A DNA stretch of 64,000 nt from the NCBI GenBank assembly GCA_045543495.1, contig JAZQMO010000010.1:1-64000 (forward strand), written 5' to 3'. Numbering within the stretch: the first letter of the stretch is position 1; the number at the start of each line of letters is the position of its first letter. The position numbers and the translations under genes are program-made. Below the pieces are notes generated by a model. It was not told the DNA's origin. It worked only from the letters and a program-made list of their open reading frames with translations, and did not search any database. Source of the stretch: RGIG5579 sp045543495 (GTDB lineage: Bacteria; Bacillota; Clostridia; Oscillospirales; SIG627). Positions 50,108 through 58,801 of this stretch are shown piece after piece.

Positions 50108-50881
50108 ATGAGAATTGTGATCAAGGTGGGAACCTCCACTCTGGCACACACCACGGGCCGATTGAACATTCGCCGCGTGGAGGAGCTGTGCAAGGTGCTC
50201 AGTGACCTGAAAAACACGGGGCACGAGGTGATTTTGGTGTCCTCCGGCGCCATTGGTATGGGTGTGGGCAAATTGAATTTGAAAAGCCGCCCCAAGGATA
50301 TCCCCACCAAGCAGGCCGCCGCTGCCGTGGGTCAGTGCGAGCTGATGTATACCTACGACAAGCTGTTCTCCGAATACAATCACACCGTGGCTCAGATCCT
50401 TTTGACGGGGTATGATGTAAGAAATGAAGAGAGCCACAATCACTTCTGCAATACCCTTTCCCGTCTTTTGGAATTGGGCGTTCTTCCCATTATCAATGAA
50501 AACGATACCGTGGCCACCGAGGAGATCGTCATTGGGGATAACGATTCCCTTGCCGCCATTGTGGCAGTTTCCGCCAAGGCGGATCTTCTGGTGCTGCTCT
50601 CGGATATTGACGGGCTTTACAGCGCCGATCCCCATACCGATCCCAACGCCCGCCTCATTCGCAAGGTCCACACCATTGACGATGCCGTTCTCTCCCTTGC
50701 GGGGGATAAGGGGTCGGAGCTTGCCACGGGAGGAATGAAGACCAAGCTTTACGCCGCCCGTACCGCCACCGAGGCAGGGTGCGATATGATCATTGCCAAC
50801 GGAGCGGATCCTAAGATCCTCTATGACATTGCCGATAATCAAGAGGTGGGCACCCGATTTGTTGCGGGAGGAAAGCAATGA
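50108..50881 (+). CDS. proB: Glutamate 5-kinase, short form without PUA domain
   Basis: 257 aa. MRIVIKVGTSTLAHTTGRL, SSGAIGMGVGKL, NENDTVATEEIVIGDNDSLA and the nucleotide site LSDIDGLYSADPHTDPNARL are typical of the amino acid kinase domain. The C-terminal PUA domain of the usual 360-residue enzyme is absent, which may alter proline feedback. ATG 50108 gives the correct spacing from AAGGAG. Overlaps proA by 4 nt. Confidence 0.96.
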   Translation: MRIVIKVGTSTLAHTTGRLNIRRVEELCKVLSDLKNTGHEVILVSSGAIGMGVGKLNLKSRPKDIPTKQAAAAVGQCELMYTYDKLFSEYNHTVAQILLTGYDVRNEESHNHFCNTLSRLLELGVLPIINENDTVATEEIVIGDNDSLAAIVAVSAKADLLVLLSDIDGLYSADPHTDPNARLIRKVHTIDDAVLSLAGDKGSELATGGMKTKLYAARTATEAGCDMIIANGADPKILYDIADNQEVGTRFVAGGKQ

Positions 50882-52128
50882 AGGATACACTTTCTATTTT
50901 ACGGGACGCCAAAAGCGCCGGCCTTGCCATTGCTTCTCTTTCCTCTGAGGAGAAGAATCAGGTGCTGGAGGAAATGGCCAAGTCCCTCTTGGAGCACGGG
51001 GATTTTATTTTAGAAGAAAATGGGAAGGATCTGGAGGCCGCAAAGGGCTCCATTTCCGAGGTGATGCTGGATCGCCTTCGTCTGACTCCCGAGCGGATCA
51101 AGGGAATGGCCGATGGTCTTCGTGCCCTGATCGCTCTTCCCGATCCCGTGGGCCGTATCCTGAAGGAGTATAAGCGGGAGGACGGCCTTCTCATTCGCCG
51201 TATTTCCTGCCCCTTGGGCGTGGTGGGCATCATTTATGAATCCCGCCCCAATGTGACCTGTGATGCGGCAGGCCTTGCCCTCAAAAGCGGAAACGCCTGC
51301 GTGCTCCGTGGCGGTAAGGAGGCCTTTCGTTCCTCCTCGGCCATTGTCGTGGCCCTGCAGGAGGCCTTAAAGAAAAAACAGCTCCCCCCCGAGGCCATCG
51401 GCCTTGTGGAGGATATTACCCGCCAAAGCGCTATGGATCTGATGAAGGCGGAGGGGTATTTGGATCTGCTCATTCCCCGTGGCGGCAAGGGGCTGATCCG
51501 TGCCTGTGTGGAAAATGCCACCGTCCCCTGTATCCAAACGGGAACCGGCATTTGCCATATTTATGTGGATGAAGCGGCCGATCTTGAAAAGGCCCTTCGT
51601 ATTGTGGAAAATGCCAAGTGCAGTCGCCCCAGCGTTTGCAACGCCGCCGAGGTGCTTCTGGTTGCCGAGTCCGTCGCTCCCACCTTCCTGCCTATGGTGG
51701 AACAGAAGCTTGTAGAGGAGCGAGAGAAAAACCCCGTGACCCTTCGCCTTTGCGAAAAGAGCGCTCGGATCATCCGTGGCGAGAGGGCAGGCGAAGAGGA
51801 TTTCGATACGGAATTTTTGGATTATATTCTGGCTGTCCGTGTGGTTCGGGATGTGAAAGAAGCCTGCGATCATATTCGGGCTCATTCCACAGGCCACAGC
51901 GAGGCCATTGTCACGGAGAATCAGAAAAACGCCGATGATTTCGTTTCTATGGTGGATTCCGCCGCCGTTTATGTCAACGCCTCCACCCGCTTTACCGACG
52001 GTGGGGAATTCGGCTTGGGCTGTGAAATGGGAATTTCCACCCAAAAGCTCCACGCCCGAGGCCCCATGGGTCTGGAGGAGCTTTGCTCATACAAATACGT
52101 GATTTCCGGCAACGGAAACATCAGATAA
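50878..52128 (+). CDS. proA: Gamma-glutamyl phosphate reductase
   Basis: 416 aa. GVVGIIYESRPNVTCDAAGLA, GGKEAFRSS, LIPRGGKGLIRACVENATVP and the catalytic Cys region CSRPSVCNAAEVLL are conserved. It reduces glutamyl 5-phosphate to the semialdehyde. Coupled to proB by ATGA and followed by proC 10 nt later. Confidence 0.98.
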   Translation: MKDTLSILRDAKSAGLAIASLSSEEKNQVLEEMAKSLLEHGDFILEENGKDLEAAKGSISEVMLDRLRLTPERIKGMADGLRALIALPDPVGRILKEYKREDGLLIRRISCPLGVVGIIYESRPNVTCDAAGLALKSGNACVLRGGKEAFRSSSAIVVALQEALKKKQLPPEAIGLVEDITRQSAMDLMKAEGYLDLLIPRGGKGLIRACVENATVPCIQTGTGICHIYVDEAADLEKALRIVENAKCSRPSVCNAAEVLLVAESVAPTFLPMVEQKLVEEREKNPVTLRLCEKSARIIRGERAGEEDFDTEFLDYILAVRVVRDVKEACDHIRAHSTGHSEAIVTENQKNADDFVSMVDSAAVYVNASTRFTDGGEFGLGCEMGISTQKLHARGPMGLEELCSYKYVISGNGNIR

Positions 52129-52138
52129 GGAGAAGGAT

Positions 52139-52936
52139 ATGAAAATTGGTTTTATCGGAACCGGCAATATGGGTTCCGCCTTGGCAAAGGCAGTCAGAAG
52201 GGCCATGCAGGAGGCCGAGATCTGTCTTGCCGATTTCTGCACCGAAAAACGGGATGCCTTGGCAAAGGAGATCTCTGCCGAGGTGGGGGACAATCTTTCC
52301 CTTGTTGCCACCTGTGACTATGTCTTTTTGGGTGTCAAGCCTCAGGTTCTGCCTCAGCTTCTTTCCTCCATTGCCCCCGCCGTTCGGGAAAGAGGAAAGG
52401 ATCTGACCTTGGTTTCCATGGCGGCAGGCGTCAGCATTGCCTCCGTTTTGGAGAAGCTGGAGGGAGCCTCCGTCATTCGCATTATGCCCAATACCCCCGT
52501 TTCCGTGGGGAAGGGCGTGGTGGTGTACTGCACCGCCAATACCGCTCCCGAAAGAGAAGAGACCTTTGAAAAAATGCTCGCTCAGGCAGGCGTTGTGGAA
52601 AAGATCGGGGAAGATAAGATCGATGCGGCAAGCGCCCTTCACGGCTGCGGCCCCGCCTTCGTATATCTGTTTTTGGAGGCCTTGGCAGACGGTGCCGTTT
52701 TATGTGGCCTCTCCCGTGATCAGGCCCTCCGCTTTGCCGCCGCTACCATTGCGGGGGCAGGGGAAATGGCTCTGAAAAGCGGGGAGCATCCCGGCAAATT
52801 AAAGGATGCGGTCACAAGCCCCGGCGGAACCACCATTGAGGGGGTTCGTGCGCTGGAGGAGGCCGGCTTCCGCGGCGCCGCTATGGATGCGGTGGTAGCC
52901 GCCTACGAAAAAACCTTGGAATTGGGCAAAAAGTAA
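52139..52936 (+). CDS. proC: Pyrroline-5-carboxylate reductase
   Basis: 265 aa. The Rossmann start IGFIGTGNMGSALAKAV, VFLGVKPQVLPQLL, VIRIMPNTPVSVGKGV and the C-terminal TSPGGTTIEGVRALEEAGFR are diagnostic. Final step of proline synthesis. AAGGAG upstream. Confidence 0.98.
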   Translation: MKIGFIGTGNMGSALAKAVRRAMQEAEICLADFCTEKRDALAKEISAEVGDNLSLVATCDYVFLGVKPQVLPQLLSSIAPAVRERGKDLTLVSMAAGVSIASVLEKLEGASVIRIMPNTPVSVGKGVVVYCTANTAPEREETFEKMLAQAGVVEKIGEDKIDAASALHGCGPAFVYLFLEALADGAVLCGLSRDQALRFAAATIAGAGEMALKSGEHPGKLKDAVTSPGGTTIEGVRALEEAGFRGAAMDAVVAAYEKTLELGKK

Positions 52937-52939
52937 ACG

Positions 52940-52972
52940 AAAAAAAGAAGCAGTTTTTACTGCTTCTTTTTT
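52940..52972. terminator. Bidirectional terminator between proC and the VanY gene
   Basis: AAAAAAGAAGCAG / CTGCTTCTTTTTT around TTTTTA, between converging genes. Confidence 0.9.
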
Positions 52973-52973
52973 C

Positions 52974-54140
52974 TCATTTTGTATATCCCAAATAACTGCT
53001 GGTAATGCCGTAGTAGGCCTCCATGGTGATCCAGTCTCCGTTGTTGTAGAGCGTTCTTGCCAGGTCCTCTCCCACATAGCGGAAATGCCAGGCCTCGTAA
53101 ATATAGCCCGTTTCCTCGGTTTTTCCCTCGGGATAACGGAGAATAAAGCCGAAGCGGTGGGCGTTTTCATTGAGCCATTGGAATTTCTTGGCGTTCTCGG
53201 GAAGAGAGGCAAGGTAGGTGCTGGAGGTGATCAGATCCATGGCAAGGCCGGTCTGATGCTCGCTGTGGCCGGGGCGTGCCGAGTAGGTCTCAGCCTCCTC
53301 CACCCCGTCACGGGCGGCGTAGCCACGGAAAATATAATCCTGATCGTACCAAGAGCGGTAGGCATTGTCCACCTTCAGGGTGATGCCCGCCTTTTTCGCC
53401 TCGGCGTTCATTTTGTTGTAAGCGGCCGTCGTCTCGGGGCTCATCCAAGAGGAGGTGTAGGTCTTGGGAAGGGAATAGCTCTTGTTGGCGATAATATGCC
53501 CGTCAATGGTGGCGATCCCGTCCTTCACGATCAGTTCAAAGCCGTTTCTGGTGGTGTAAACACCGTCCACCAATTTGCCGTTGTCGTCATAGGGAAGGGC
53601 GCGCACCGTCAAGGTCATGGTGCTGACAGCGCTGTTCCCCGCACGGTCGGCGGCACTCAGGGTCAATTTGTATTCTCCCGCCACATTGAAATCGTATTCC
53701 CCCGAAAGGGTCACCTGACAGGCCTCTCCCGTCTCATCCTTGGCGCTGACATTGGCCATAAGATCCGTGGTCTCACCCTTCATAACGGCGATCTGATCGG
53801 GGTGGGAGATCACGGGAGCGGTGTTGTCGTAAAACTCAATGGTAAAGCTCTCCTCCACGATCCTTCCCAAACGGCTTTTGATCTTGATCTGAACCGTGCG
53901 GGTGCAGGCACTTTGGGCCTCAAAGCCCTCGTTTTCATTCACGAGAGTACCGTTTTTCACCTCCCGGATCAGATCCATCAGCTCCACTCTCTCCCCAACG
54001 GGGAAGCGAGTGTTCTCCGACAGAACCACCACGGGCTTTTGGAACAAAAACAGAGCCAGCCCCAAAAGGATCAGGAGAAAGAGGATGGAGAGGAGCGTTT
54101 GCACTCTTTTTTTTCGGATTCTCTTTCTTCTTGCATTCAT
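52974..54140 (-). CDS. VanY-type D-alanyl-D-alanine carboxypeptidase with Ig-like domains
   Basis: 388 aa. Basic N-terminus, one membrane helix (14-34), then beta-rich modules to about residue 180 with a bacterial Ig-like ending (YKLTLSAADRAGNSAVSTMT), then a LAS-type peptidase with zinc ligands His295 and Asp302 in HSEHQTGLAMDL and Glu349 and His352 in YEAWHFRYVG. Anchored outside the membrane, it trims the terminal D-Ala from peptidoglycan stems. Its start overlaps the galE stop by 4 nt. Confidence 0.93.
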   Translation of the reverse strand: MNARRKRIRKKRVQTLLSILFLLILLGLALFLFQKPVVVLSENTRFPVGERVELMDLIREVKNGTLVNENEGFEAQSACTRTVQIKIKSRLGRIVEESFTIEFYDNTAPVISHPDQIAVMKGETTDLMANVSAKDETGEACQVTLSGEYDFNVAGEYKLTLSAADRAGNSAVSTMTLTVRALPYDDNGKLVDGVYTTRNGFELIVKDGIATIDGHIIANKSYSLPKTYTSSWMSPETTAAYNKMNAEAKKAGITLKVDNAYRSWYDQDYIFRGYAARDGVEEAETYSARPGHSEHQTGLAMDLITSSTYLASLPENAKKFQWLNENAHRFGFILRYPEGKTEETGYIYEAWHFRYVGEDLARTLYNNGDWITMEAYYGITSSYLGYTK

Positions 54141-55135
54141 TTGTTTTTCACCATATAGTTCCAGCCGTCACGGCACATATCCTCAATGTTATACAGAGCC
54201 TTCCAGCCCAAGAGGCGCTCTGCCTTTTGGGTATCGGCCCAGCAGGAGGCAATGTCCCCCGCTCTTCTGGGAGCGATCTTATAGGGCACCTTCACCCCGC
54301 TTGCCTTCTCAAAGGCCGCAACCAATTCCAAAACGCTGGTGCCTTGGCTTGTGCCGAGGTTAATGGCTTCCACCCCTTGGTGCTCTATGGCCCATTCCAA
54401 GGCCTTCAGGTGGCCCTTAGCCAGATCCACTACGTGAATGTAATCCCGCACTCCCGTTCCGTCGGGGGTGTCGTAATCGTTGCCGAATACGGAAAGACAG
54501 GGAAGGATCCCCGCCGCCACACGGGCAATGTAGGGGAAAAGATTGTTGGGAATGCCGCTGGGATTCTCTCCGATCAGTCCCGAGGGATGAGCGCCGATGG
54601 GATTGAAATACCGAAGGAGAGCCACGCTCCACTCCTGATCGGAGGCGGCAAGGTCGGAAAGGATCTGCTCCAGCATACACTTGGTCCAGCCGTAGGGGTT
54701 GGTGCAGGAGGTGGGCATATCCTCTCGGAAGGGAGCGGTGTTGTTCATACCGTATACCGTAGCCGAGGAGGAAAAGACGATCCTTTTGCACCCGTGGGAG
54801 CGCATCACATCCAGTAAAACCAAGGTTCCGTTGATATTGTTCTCATAGTATTCCAAGGGCATCTGCACCGATTCGCCCACCGCCTTCAGTCCCGCAAAGT
54901 GGATCACGGCATCGATCCTGTGCTCGCGGAAAATGCGATCCATTTCCTCTTTCGAGCGAATATCGGCTCGGTAAAAGGCAGGGCGAGTGCCGCTAATGGC
55001 CTGAATCTGATCTAAAACACTTTCCTTGGAATTGGAGAGGTTGTCTGCGATCACCACCTCGTGACCGCTGTTTTGCAATTCAACAACGGTGTGAGATCCG
55101 ATGAATCCCACGCCGCCGGTAACCAGTATTTTCAT
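54137..55135 (-). CDS. galE: UDP-glucose 4-epimerase
   Basis: 332 aa short-chain dehydrogenase fold. NAD motif TGGVGFIGSH (6-15), HFAGLKAVGESV, catalytic Ser124 region FSSSATVYG and the Tyr148-x3-Lys152 pair in YGWTK. Interconverts UDP-glucose and UDP-galactose for surface sugars or galactose use. Lies between DUF1846 and the carboxypeptidase gene, probably one operon. Confidence 0.96.
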   Translation of the reverse strand: MKILVTGGVGFIGSHTVVELQNSGHEVVIADNLSNSKESVLDQIQAISGTRPAFYRADIRSKEEMDRIFREHRIDAVIHFAGLKAVGESVQMPLEYYENNINGTLVLLDVMRSHGCKRIVFSSSATVYGMNNTAPFREDMPTSCTNPYGWTKCMLEQILSDLAASDQEWSVALLRYFNPIGAHPSGLIGENPSGIPNNLFPYIARVAAGILPCLSVFGNDYDTPDGTGVRDYIHVVDLAKGHLKALEWAIEHQGVEAINLGTSQGTSVLELVAAFEKASGVKVPYKIAPRRAGDIASCWADTQKAERLLGWKALYNIEDMCRDGWNYMVKNK

Positions 55136-55145
55136 TTCGTTCTCC

Positions 55146-56630
55146 TTAATTGTGGAAGAGCTTTTTGGTTTGATATTCGGGATCGCAGGTCAGGTTCATC
55201 CCCAGCTTGCGGAAGGTTCCCGCATCCACCTCTGTCAAGATCACGGTGGAGTGCACCTCGCACCCTTTCAACAGGGGAAGCATATCAATGGCCTTCTTGG
55301 CATTCTCATCGTGAGCCGCCGCAATGGAAAGGGCGATCAGAACCTCGTTGGTGTGAAGTCTCGGGTTGTGGTTGCCGAGGTTTCGGATCTTCAATTCCTG
55401 TACCGGCTCAATGACCTCACGGGAGATCAGATCCACATCCTTGTGGATCCCCGCCAGCACCTTCACGGCATTCAGAATGAGAGCGGAGGAAGCCCCCAAA
55501 AGCTTTGAGGTCTTGCCCACCACGATCCGTCCGTCAGGCAATTCCAAAGCGGCGGCGGGTTGCCCCGTCTCCTCCTTTTTGGCCTGTGCGGCGGCAATGA
55601 TGGTGCGATCCTCGGGAGCGATCTGCACCTGCGTCATCAAAAGCTTTAATTTGGAAATGGAGGAATCCACCGAGTGGCCCTTTCTCTTTTCGCAAAGAGC
55701 GGTGTAGTACCGTCTCAGGATCTCTTTTTTGGAGGCATCGCGGCAGGCCTGGTCGTCCACAATGCAGTCTCCCACCATATTGACCCCCATATCCGTGGGG
55801 GACTTGTAGGGGGAAGAGCCGTAGATCTTCTCAAACATGGCTCTTACCACGGGGAAGATCTCTACATCACGGTTGTAGTTGGTGGCCGCCTCGCCGTAGT
55901 GCTCCAAATGGAAGGGGTCCAGCATATTTACATCGTTCAGATCGGCCGTGGCCGCTTCATAGGCTAAATTTACGGGGTGGTTCAAGGGAAGATTCCAAAT
56001 GGGGAAGGTCTCAAACTTGGCGTAGCCCGCCTTGATGTTTCTCAGGTTATCGTGGTAAAGCTGAGAGAGACAAACTGCCATTTTTCCGCTTCCGGGGCCG
56101 GGGGCCGTCACCACCACAAGGCTTTTTTCCGTCTCAATGGGATCGTTCTTGCCGTAGCCCTCGGGGCTGATCACCTTCTGAATATCCTCGGGGTAGCCCT
56201 CAATGGAATAGTGGCGGTATACACGGATCCCAAGGCTCTCCAGCTTCTCCTGAAATTTGATGGCAGAATTCTGTGCGGCAAAGCGGGTCAAAACCACGCT
56301 TCCCACATAAAGACCGCAGCCACGGAAGGCATCGATCAGGCGCAGGGTATCCTGATCATAGGTGATCCCCAGATCTCCTCTGACCTTGTTTTTTTCAATG
56401 TCGTAAGCGTTGATCACCAAAACGATCTCCGCCTCGTCCTTCAGCTGCATCAGCATACGGATCTTACTGTCCGGCTGAAAACCGGGCAGCACTCTTGCGG
56501 CGTGGAAATCGTCAAAGAGCTTTCCGCCGAATTCCAGATAGAGCTTTCCGCCGAATTTTCCGATTCTTTCCTTGATCCTCTCCGATTGGAGCTTGAGATA
56601 ACGGTCGTTATCAAATCCTATGTTTTGCAT
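55146..56630 (-). CDS. DUF1846 domain-containing protein (UPF0371)
   Basis: 494 aa, standard family size. IGFDNDRYLKLQSERIKERI, GGKLFDDFHAARVLPGF, VVTAPGPGSGKMAVCLSQLY (P-loop-like) and DMGVNMVGDCIVDD are strongly conserved. Structures are known but no confirmed function. The ATG has only a weak upstream site, GGGACAGG. First gene of the DUF1846-galE-vanY unit. Confidence 0.95.
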   Translation of the reverse strand: MQNIGFDNDRYLKLQSERIKERIGKFGGKLYLEFGGKLFDDFHAARVLPGFQPDSKIRMLMQLKDEAEIVLVINAYDIEKNKVRGDLGITYDQDTLRLIDAFRGCGLYVGSVVLTRFAAQNSAIKFQEKLESLGIRVYRHYSIEGYPEDIQKVISPEGYGKNDPIETEKSLVVVTAPGPGSGKMAVCLSQLYHDNLRNIKAGYAKFETFPIWNLPLNHPVNLAYEAATADLNDVNMLDPFHLEHYGEAATNYNRDVEIFPVVRAMFEKIYGSSPYKSPTDMGVNMVGDCIVDDQACRDASKKEILRRYYTALCEKRKGHSVDSSISKLKLLMTQVQIAPEDRTIIAAAQAKKEETGQPAAALELPDGRIVVGKTSKLLGASSALILNAVKVLAGIHKDVDLISREVIEPVQELKIRNLGNHNPRLHTNEVLIALSIAAAHDENAKKAIDMLPLLKGCEVHSTVILTEVDAGTFRKLGMNLTCDPEYQTKKLFHN

Positions 56631-56677
56631 CCCGTTTTGAACCTGTCCCTTTTTTATATTCGCACATAATTATAGAT

Positions 56678-56706
56678 ATTATAATATAAAAAAACCGTGA
56701 TTTCAA
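56678..56706 (-). promoter_or_regulatory. Promoter of DUF1846-galE-vanY
   Basis: On the minus strand TTGAAA, 17-bp spacer, TATAAT. Confidence 0.75.
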
Positions 56707-56785
56707 CACCAAGCGCAAAAAAAGAAAAGAAAAAATGAAGAAAAAAGAGAGCGGCTTTGTGATCGCCCCCCTTTTGCCGCAAAGA

Positions 56786-56817
56786 AAAAAGCAACCGATT
56801 TTTTTCGGTTGCTTTTT
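56786..56817 (-). terminator. Terminator after the LDH-like gene
   Basis: AAAAAGCAACCGA / TCGGTTGCTTTTT with a T-rich loop, located right after the gene on the minus strand. Confidence 0.88.
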
Positions 56818-56832
56818 GGCTGGTTTTGCTTT

Positions 56833-57783
56833 TTACAGACCCACGCTGTCCAGAGTGGCTCTGAGCACTCTTGCACTGTTTTGCAGATCCTTGAGCTCCT
56901 GCTCTTCCAGAGGGGGATCCACCTCACGGACAATGCCCATGGGTCCCAGAACGCAGGGAAGGGAGAGGCAAACATCCTCCTTGATGCCGTAGCGGTTGTG
57001 GGCCATGGTGGAGACGGTCAGAACGGAATCGTTTCCGGAAAAGACGGATTTGGCAATGGTGGAAACACAGGTGGAAACGGCGTAGAAGGTGGCACCCTTG
57101 CGCTTGATGATCTCACCGCCCGCTTCTCTGACATCCTTTTCCACACCGCGCAGGAACACCTCGGTCTGCTCCTCGGTGTAATGCTTGATGCTGCGGCAGT
57201 ATTCTTTGAAGTTCATACCGATGATACTGGTCACGCTCCAGGGGAAGGTGGAGGAATCGCCGTGCTCACCGAAGACGTAAGCGTGAATGTTCTTGGCGGA
57301 AACGGAAAGTCTTTGAGAAACCATGGAACGCAGACGGGAGGTATCCAGCATGGTTCCGCTTCCGATGATCTGGGAAGCGGGCAGACCCGAATACTTAATG
57401 AAAGCGTAGGTCAAAACGTCCACGGGGTTGCTGACCAGAACGTATACCGCATTGGGGCAGTAGGATGCGATCTTGGGAGCGATCTCACGGATCAGATCCG
57501 TATTGATGCAGGCCAAATCCAAGCGGCTCTGACCGGGCTTACGGCCGATACCGGAGGTGACGATGACCATATCCGAGCCGGCGGCATCGGAATAATCCCC
57601 TGCATAAATATTCAAGGGGGTGGAGAAGGGAGCGCCGTGAATGATATCCATGGCCTCGCCCTCGGCTTTGGCACGGTTGATATCCAGCAAAACGATCTCG
57701 GAGGCAAGGCTTGCCTGAGACAGGGTGTATGCGACTGTGGCACCTACATTGCCGCAACCGAGAATGGTGATTTTCTTGCTCAT
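56833..57783 (-). CDS. ldh: L-lactate dehydrogenase family protein (LDH or LDH-like MDH)
   Basis: 316 aa. NAD site ITILGCGNVGATVAYTLS, NPVDVLTYAFIK, GSGTMLDTSRLRSM and GEHGDSS with the catalytic His174 all look like LDH. However, the active-site loop reads GIGRKPGQSRLDL: Arg81 stands where LDH usually has Gln and malate dehydrogenases have Arg. The protein may therefore prefer oxaloacetate, or represent a clostridial LDH variant. Own promoter and terminator. Confidence 0.88.
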   Translation of the reverse strand: MSKKITILGCGNVGATVAYTLSQASLASEIVLLDINRAKAEGEAMDIIHGAPFSTPLNIYAGDYSDAAGSDMVIVTSGIGRKPGQSRLDLACINTDLIREIAPKIASYCPNAVYVLVSNPVDVLTYAFIKYSGLPASQIIGSGTMLDTSRLRSMVSQRLSVSAKNIHAYVFGEHGDSSTFPWSVTSIIGMNFKEYCRSIKHYTEEQTEVFLRGVEKDVREAGGEIIKRKGATFYAVSTCVSTIAKSVFSGNDSVLTVSTMAHNRYGIKEDVCLSLPCVLGPMGIVREVDPPLEEQELKDLQNSARVLRATLDSVGL

Positions 57784-57831
57784 TTTGGAATTCCTTTCTG
57801 ATGCAAACGCTGTGCATTTTATATTGTTAAC

Positions 57832-57860
57832 ATTCTAATGCAAATAGTTAAAAAAATCAA
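57832..57860 (-). promoter_or_regulatory. Promoter of the LDH-like gene
   Basis: On the minus strand TTGATT, 17-bp spacer, TAGAAT. A TTGTTAAC element (about 57824-57831) next to the -10 resembles half of a Rex site, the NADH-sensing repressor that often controls ldh; the other half is poor. Confidence 0.65.
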
Positions 57861-57888
57861 GCGAATAAGGGGTTTTCGGTAATGTTTA

Positions 57889-57910
57889 TTCCAAATACGG
57901 GTATTTGGAA
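57889..57910. repeat. Perfect palindrome between ldh and spoIIGA
   Basis: TTCCAAATAC and GTATTTGGAA are complementary over 10 bp around GG. It lies about 29 bp from the ldh -35 and 32 bp from the spoIIGA -35 element, a good location for a shared operator. No known consensus recognised. Confidence 0.6.
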
Positions 57911-57942
57911 AAGTTATGGCACTTTTTCCCCTCTCCCACGTT

Positions 57943-57975
57943 TTGACAAAAAAAGAGAGGGGAGCGTGGTAAGAT
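57943..57975 (+). promoter_or_regulatory. spoIIG-type promoter with 21-bp spacer
   Basis: TTGACA (57943-57948) and TAAGAT (57970-57975) are 21 bp apart. Such spacing is non-functional for ordinary sigma-A promoters but is the known feature of the B. subtilis spoIIG promoter, which needs Spo0A~P. The sequence TTTTGACAAA around the -35 is one base from a Spo0A box core (TTCGACA). The start point would lie close to the ribosome binding site, leaving a short leader. Confidence 0.55.
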
Positions 57976-57991
57976 TTTCTTGGAGGAAATC

Positions 57992-58792
57992 ATGGAGGAA
58001 ATCATTTACATCGACCTTTATTTTGCTTGGAATTTCGTTTTGGATCTCGTTTCCCTTTTGGTGGGGCATCTTGCCTCCTCCCGTCGTCCCCATTTTTTTC
58101 GTCTTGTATTCGCCTCGGCTCTGGGGGCCTCCTTTTCGGTGGCAACGCTGTTTATCCCCCATCCCTTGCGGCTTTTTTCGGGCTGTGCGATCTTTTATCC
58201 CATGGTGCTCCTCTCCTGCGGCAGGGGCAGGGCAAGAGAGAAGCTTGTCGTGGGCTTTTTTACCTTTCTCACCGCTCTGTTTTTGGGCGGCGCCATGGAG
58301 TTTCTCACCTTTTACGTCGGAAGAGAAAAAGGGGGCGTCTCTCTGGGGATCCTTCTGGCGGCCGTCTTTTTGGCCTTGGGTGCCTGGAGCCTTTGGGGCA
58401 AGGCCTTGCGCAGAAGGCTGGATACCCTTGTGATCCCCCTGTCCATTTGTCATAAGGGAAAGCGGGAAGAGCTCTACGGCCTTGTGGATTCGGGGGCACT
58501 TCTTCGCTCTCCCGACGGGCGGGATGTGATCTTACTGAAGGCCCATGAGGCAGGGGGCCTTTTGACCCCGGAGGAATTGGATCGGATCCGATTCGGTCAG
58601 GGGGAGGGGCTTGTGTCCCTTCCCATCCGCACCGCCTCGGGAGAGGGCAATCTCTACGCCTTTCTCCCCACGGCCGTGTATTTTTATGAAAAAAAGAAAG
58701 TGAAGCAAAGCAATCAGGTTTTGGTGGCGCTGGATTTTTCCTGCGGTGCCTTCGGCGGCTGTCCCGTTTTGGTGCCTCTTTGCGCCCTGTAA
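57992..58792 (+). CDS. spoIIGA: Sigma-E processing peptidase SpoIIGA
   Basis: 266 aa. IIYIDLYFAWNFVLDLVSLL opens the five-helix membrane part, and the C-terminal aspartic protease-like domain has the catalytic motif GLVDSGALL (Asp166). It cleaves pro-sigma-E in the mother cell after a signal from SpoIIR in the forespore. ATG 57992 has GGAGG 5 nt upstream. Directly followed by sigE. Confidence 0.93.
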   Translation: MEEIIYIDLYFAWNFVLDLVSLLVGHLASSRRPHFFRLVFASALGASFSVATLFIPHPLRLFSGCAIFYPMVLLSCGRGRAREKLVVGFFTFLTALFLGGAMEFLTFYVGREKGGVSLGILLAAVFLALGAWSLWGKALRRRLDTLVIPLSICHKGKREELYGLVDSGALLRSPDGRDVILLKAHEAGGLLTPEELDRIRFGQGEGLVSLPIRTASGEGNLYAFLPTAVYFYEKKKVKQSNQVLVALDFSCGAFGGCPVLVPLCAL

Positions 58793-58801
58793 GGAGTTTG
58801 T

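Noticed and set aside
57824..57845. Complete Rex operator at ldh
   Set aside because: Only one good half-site (TTGTTAA) is present; the second half has several mismatches.
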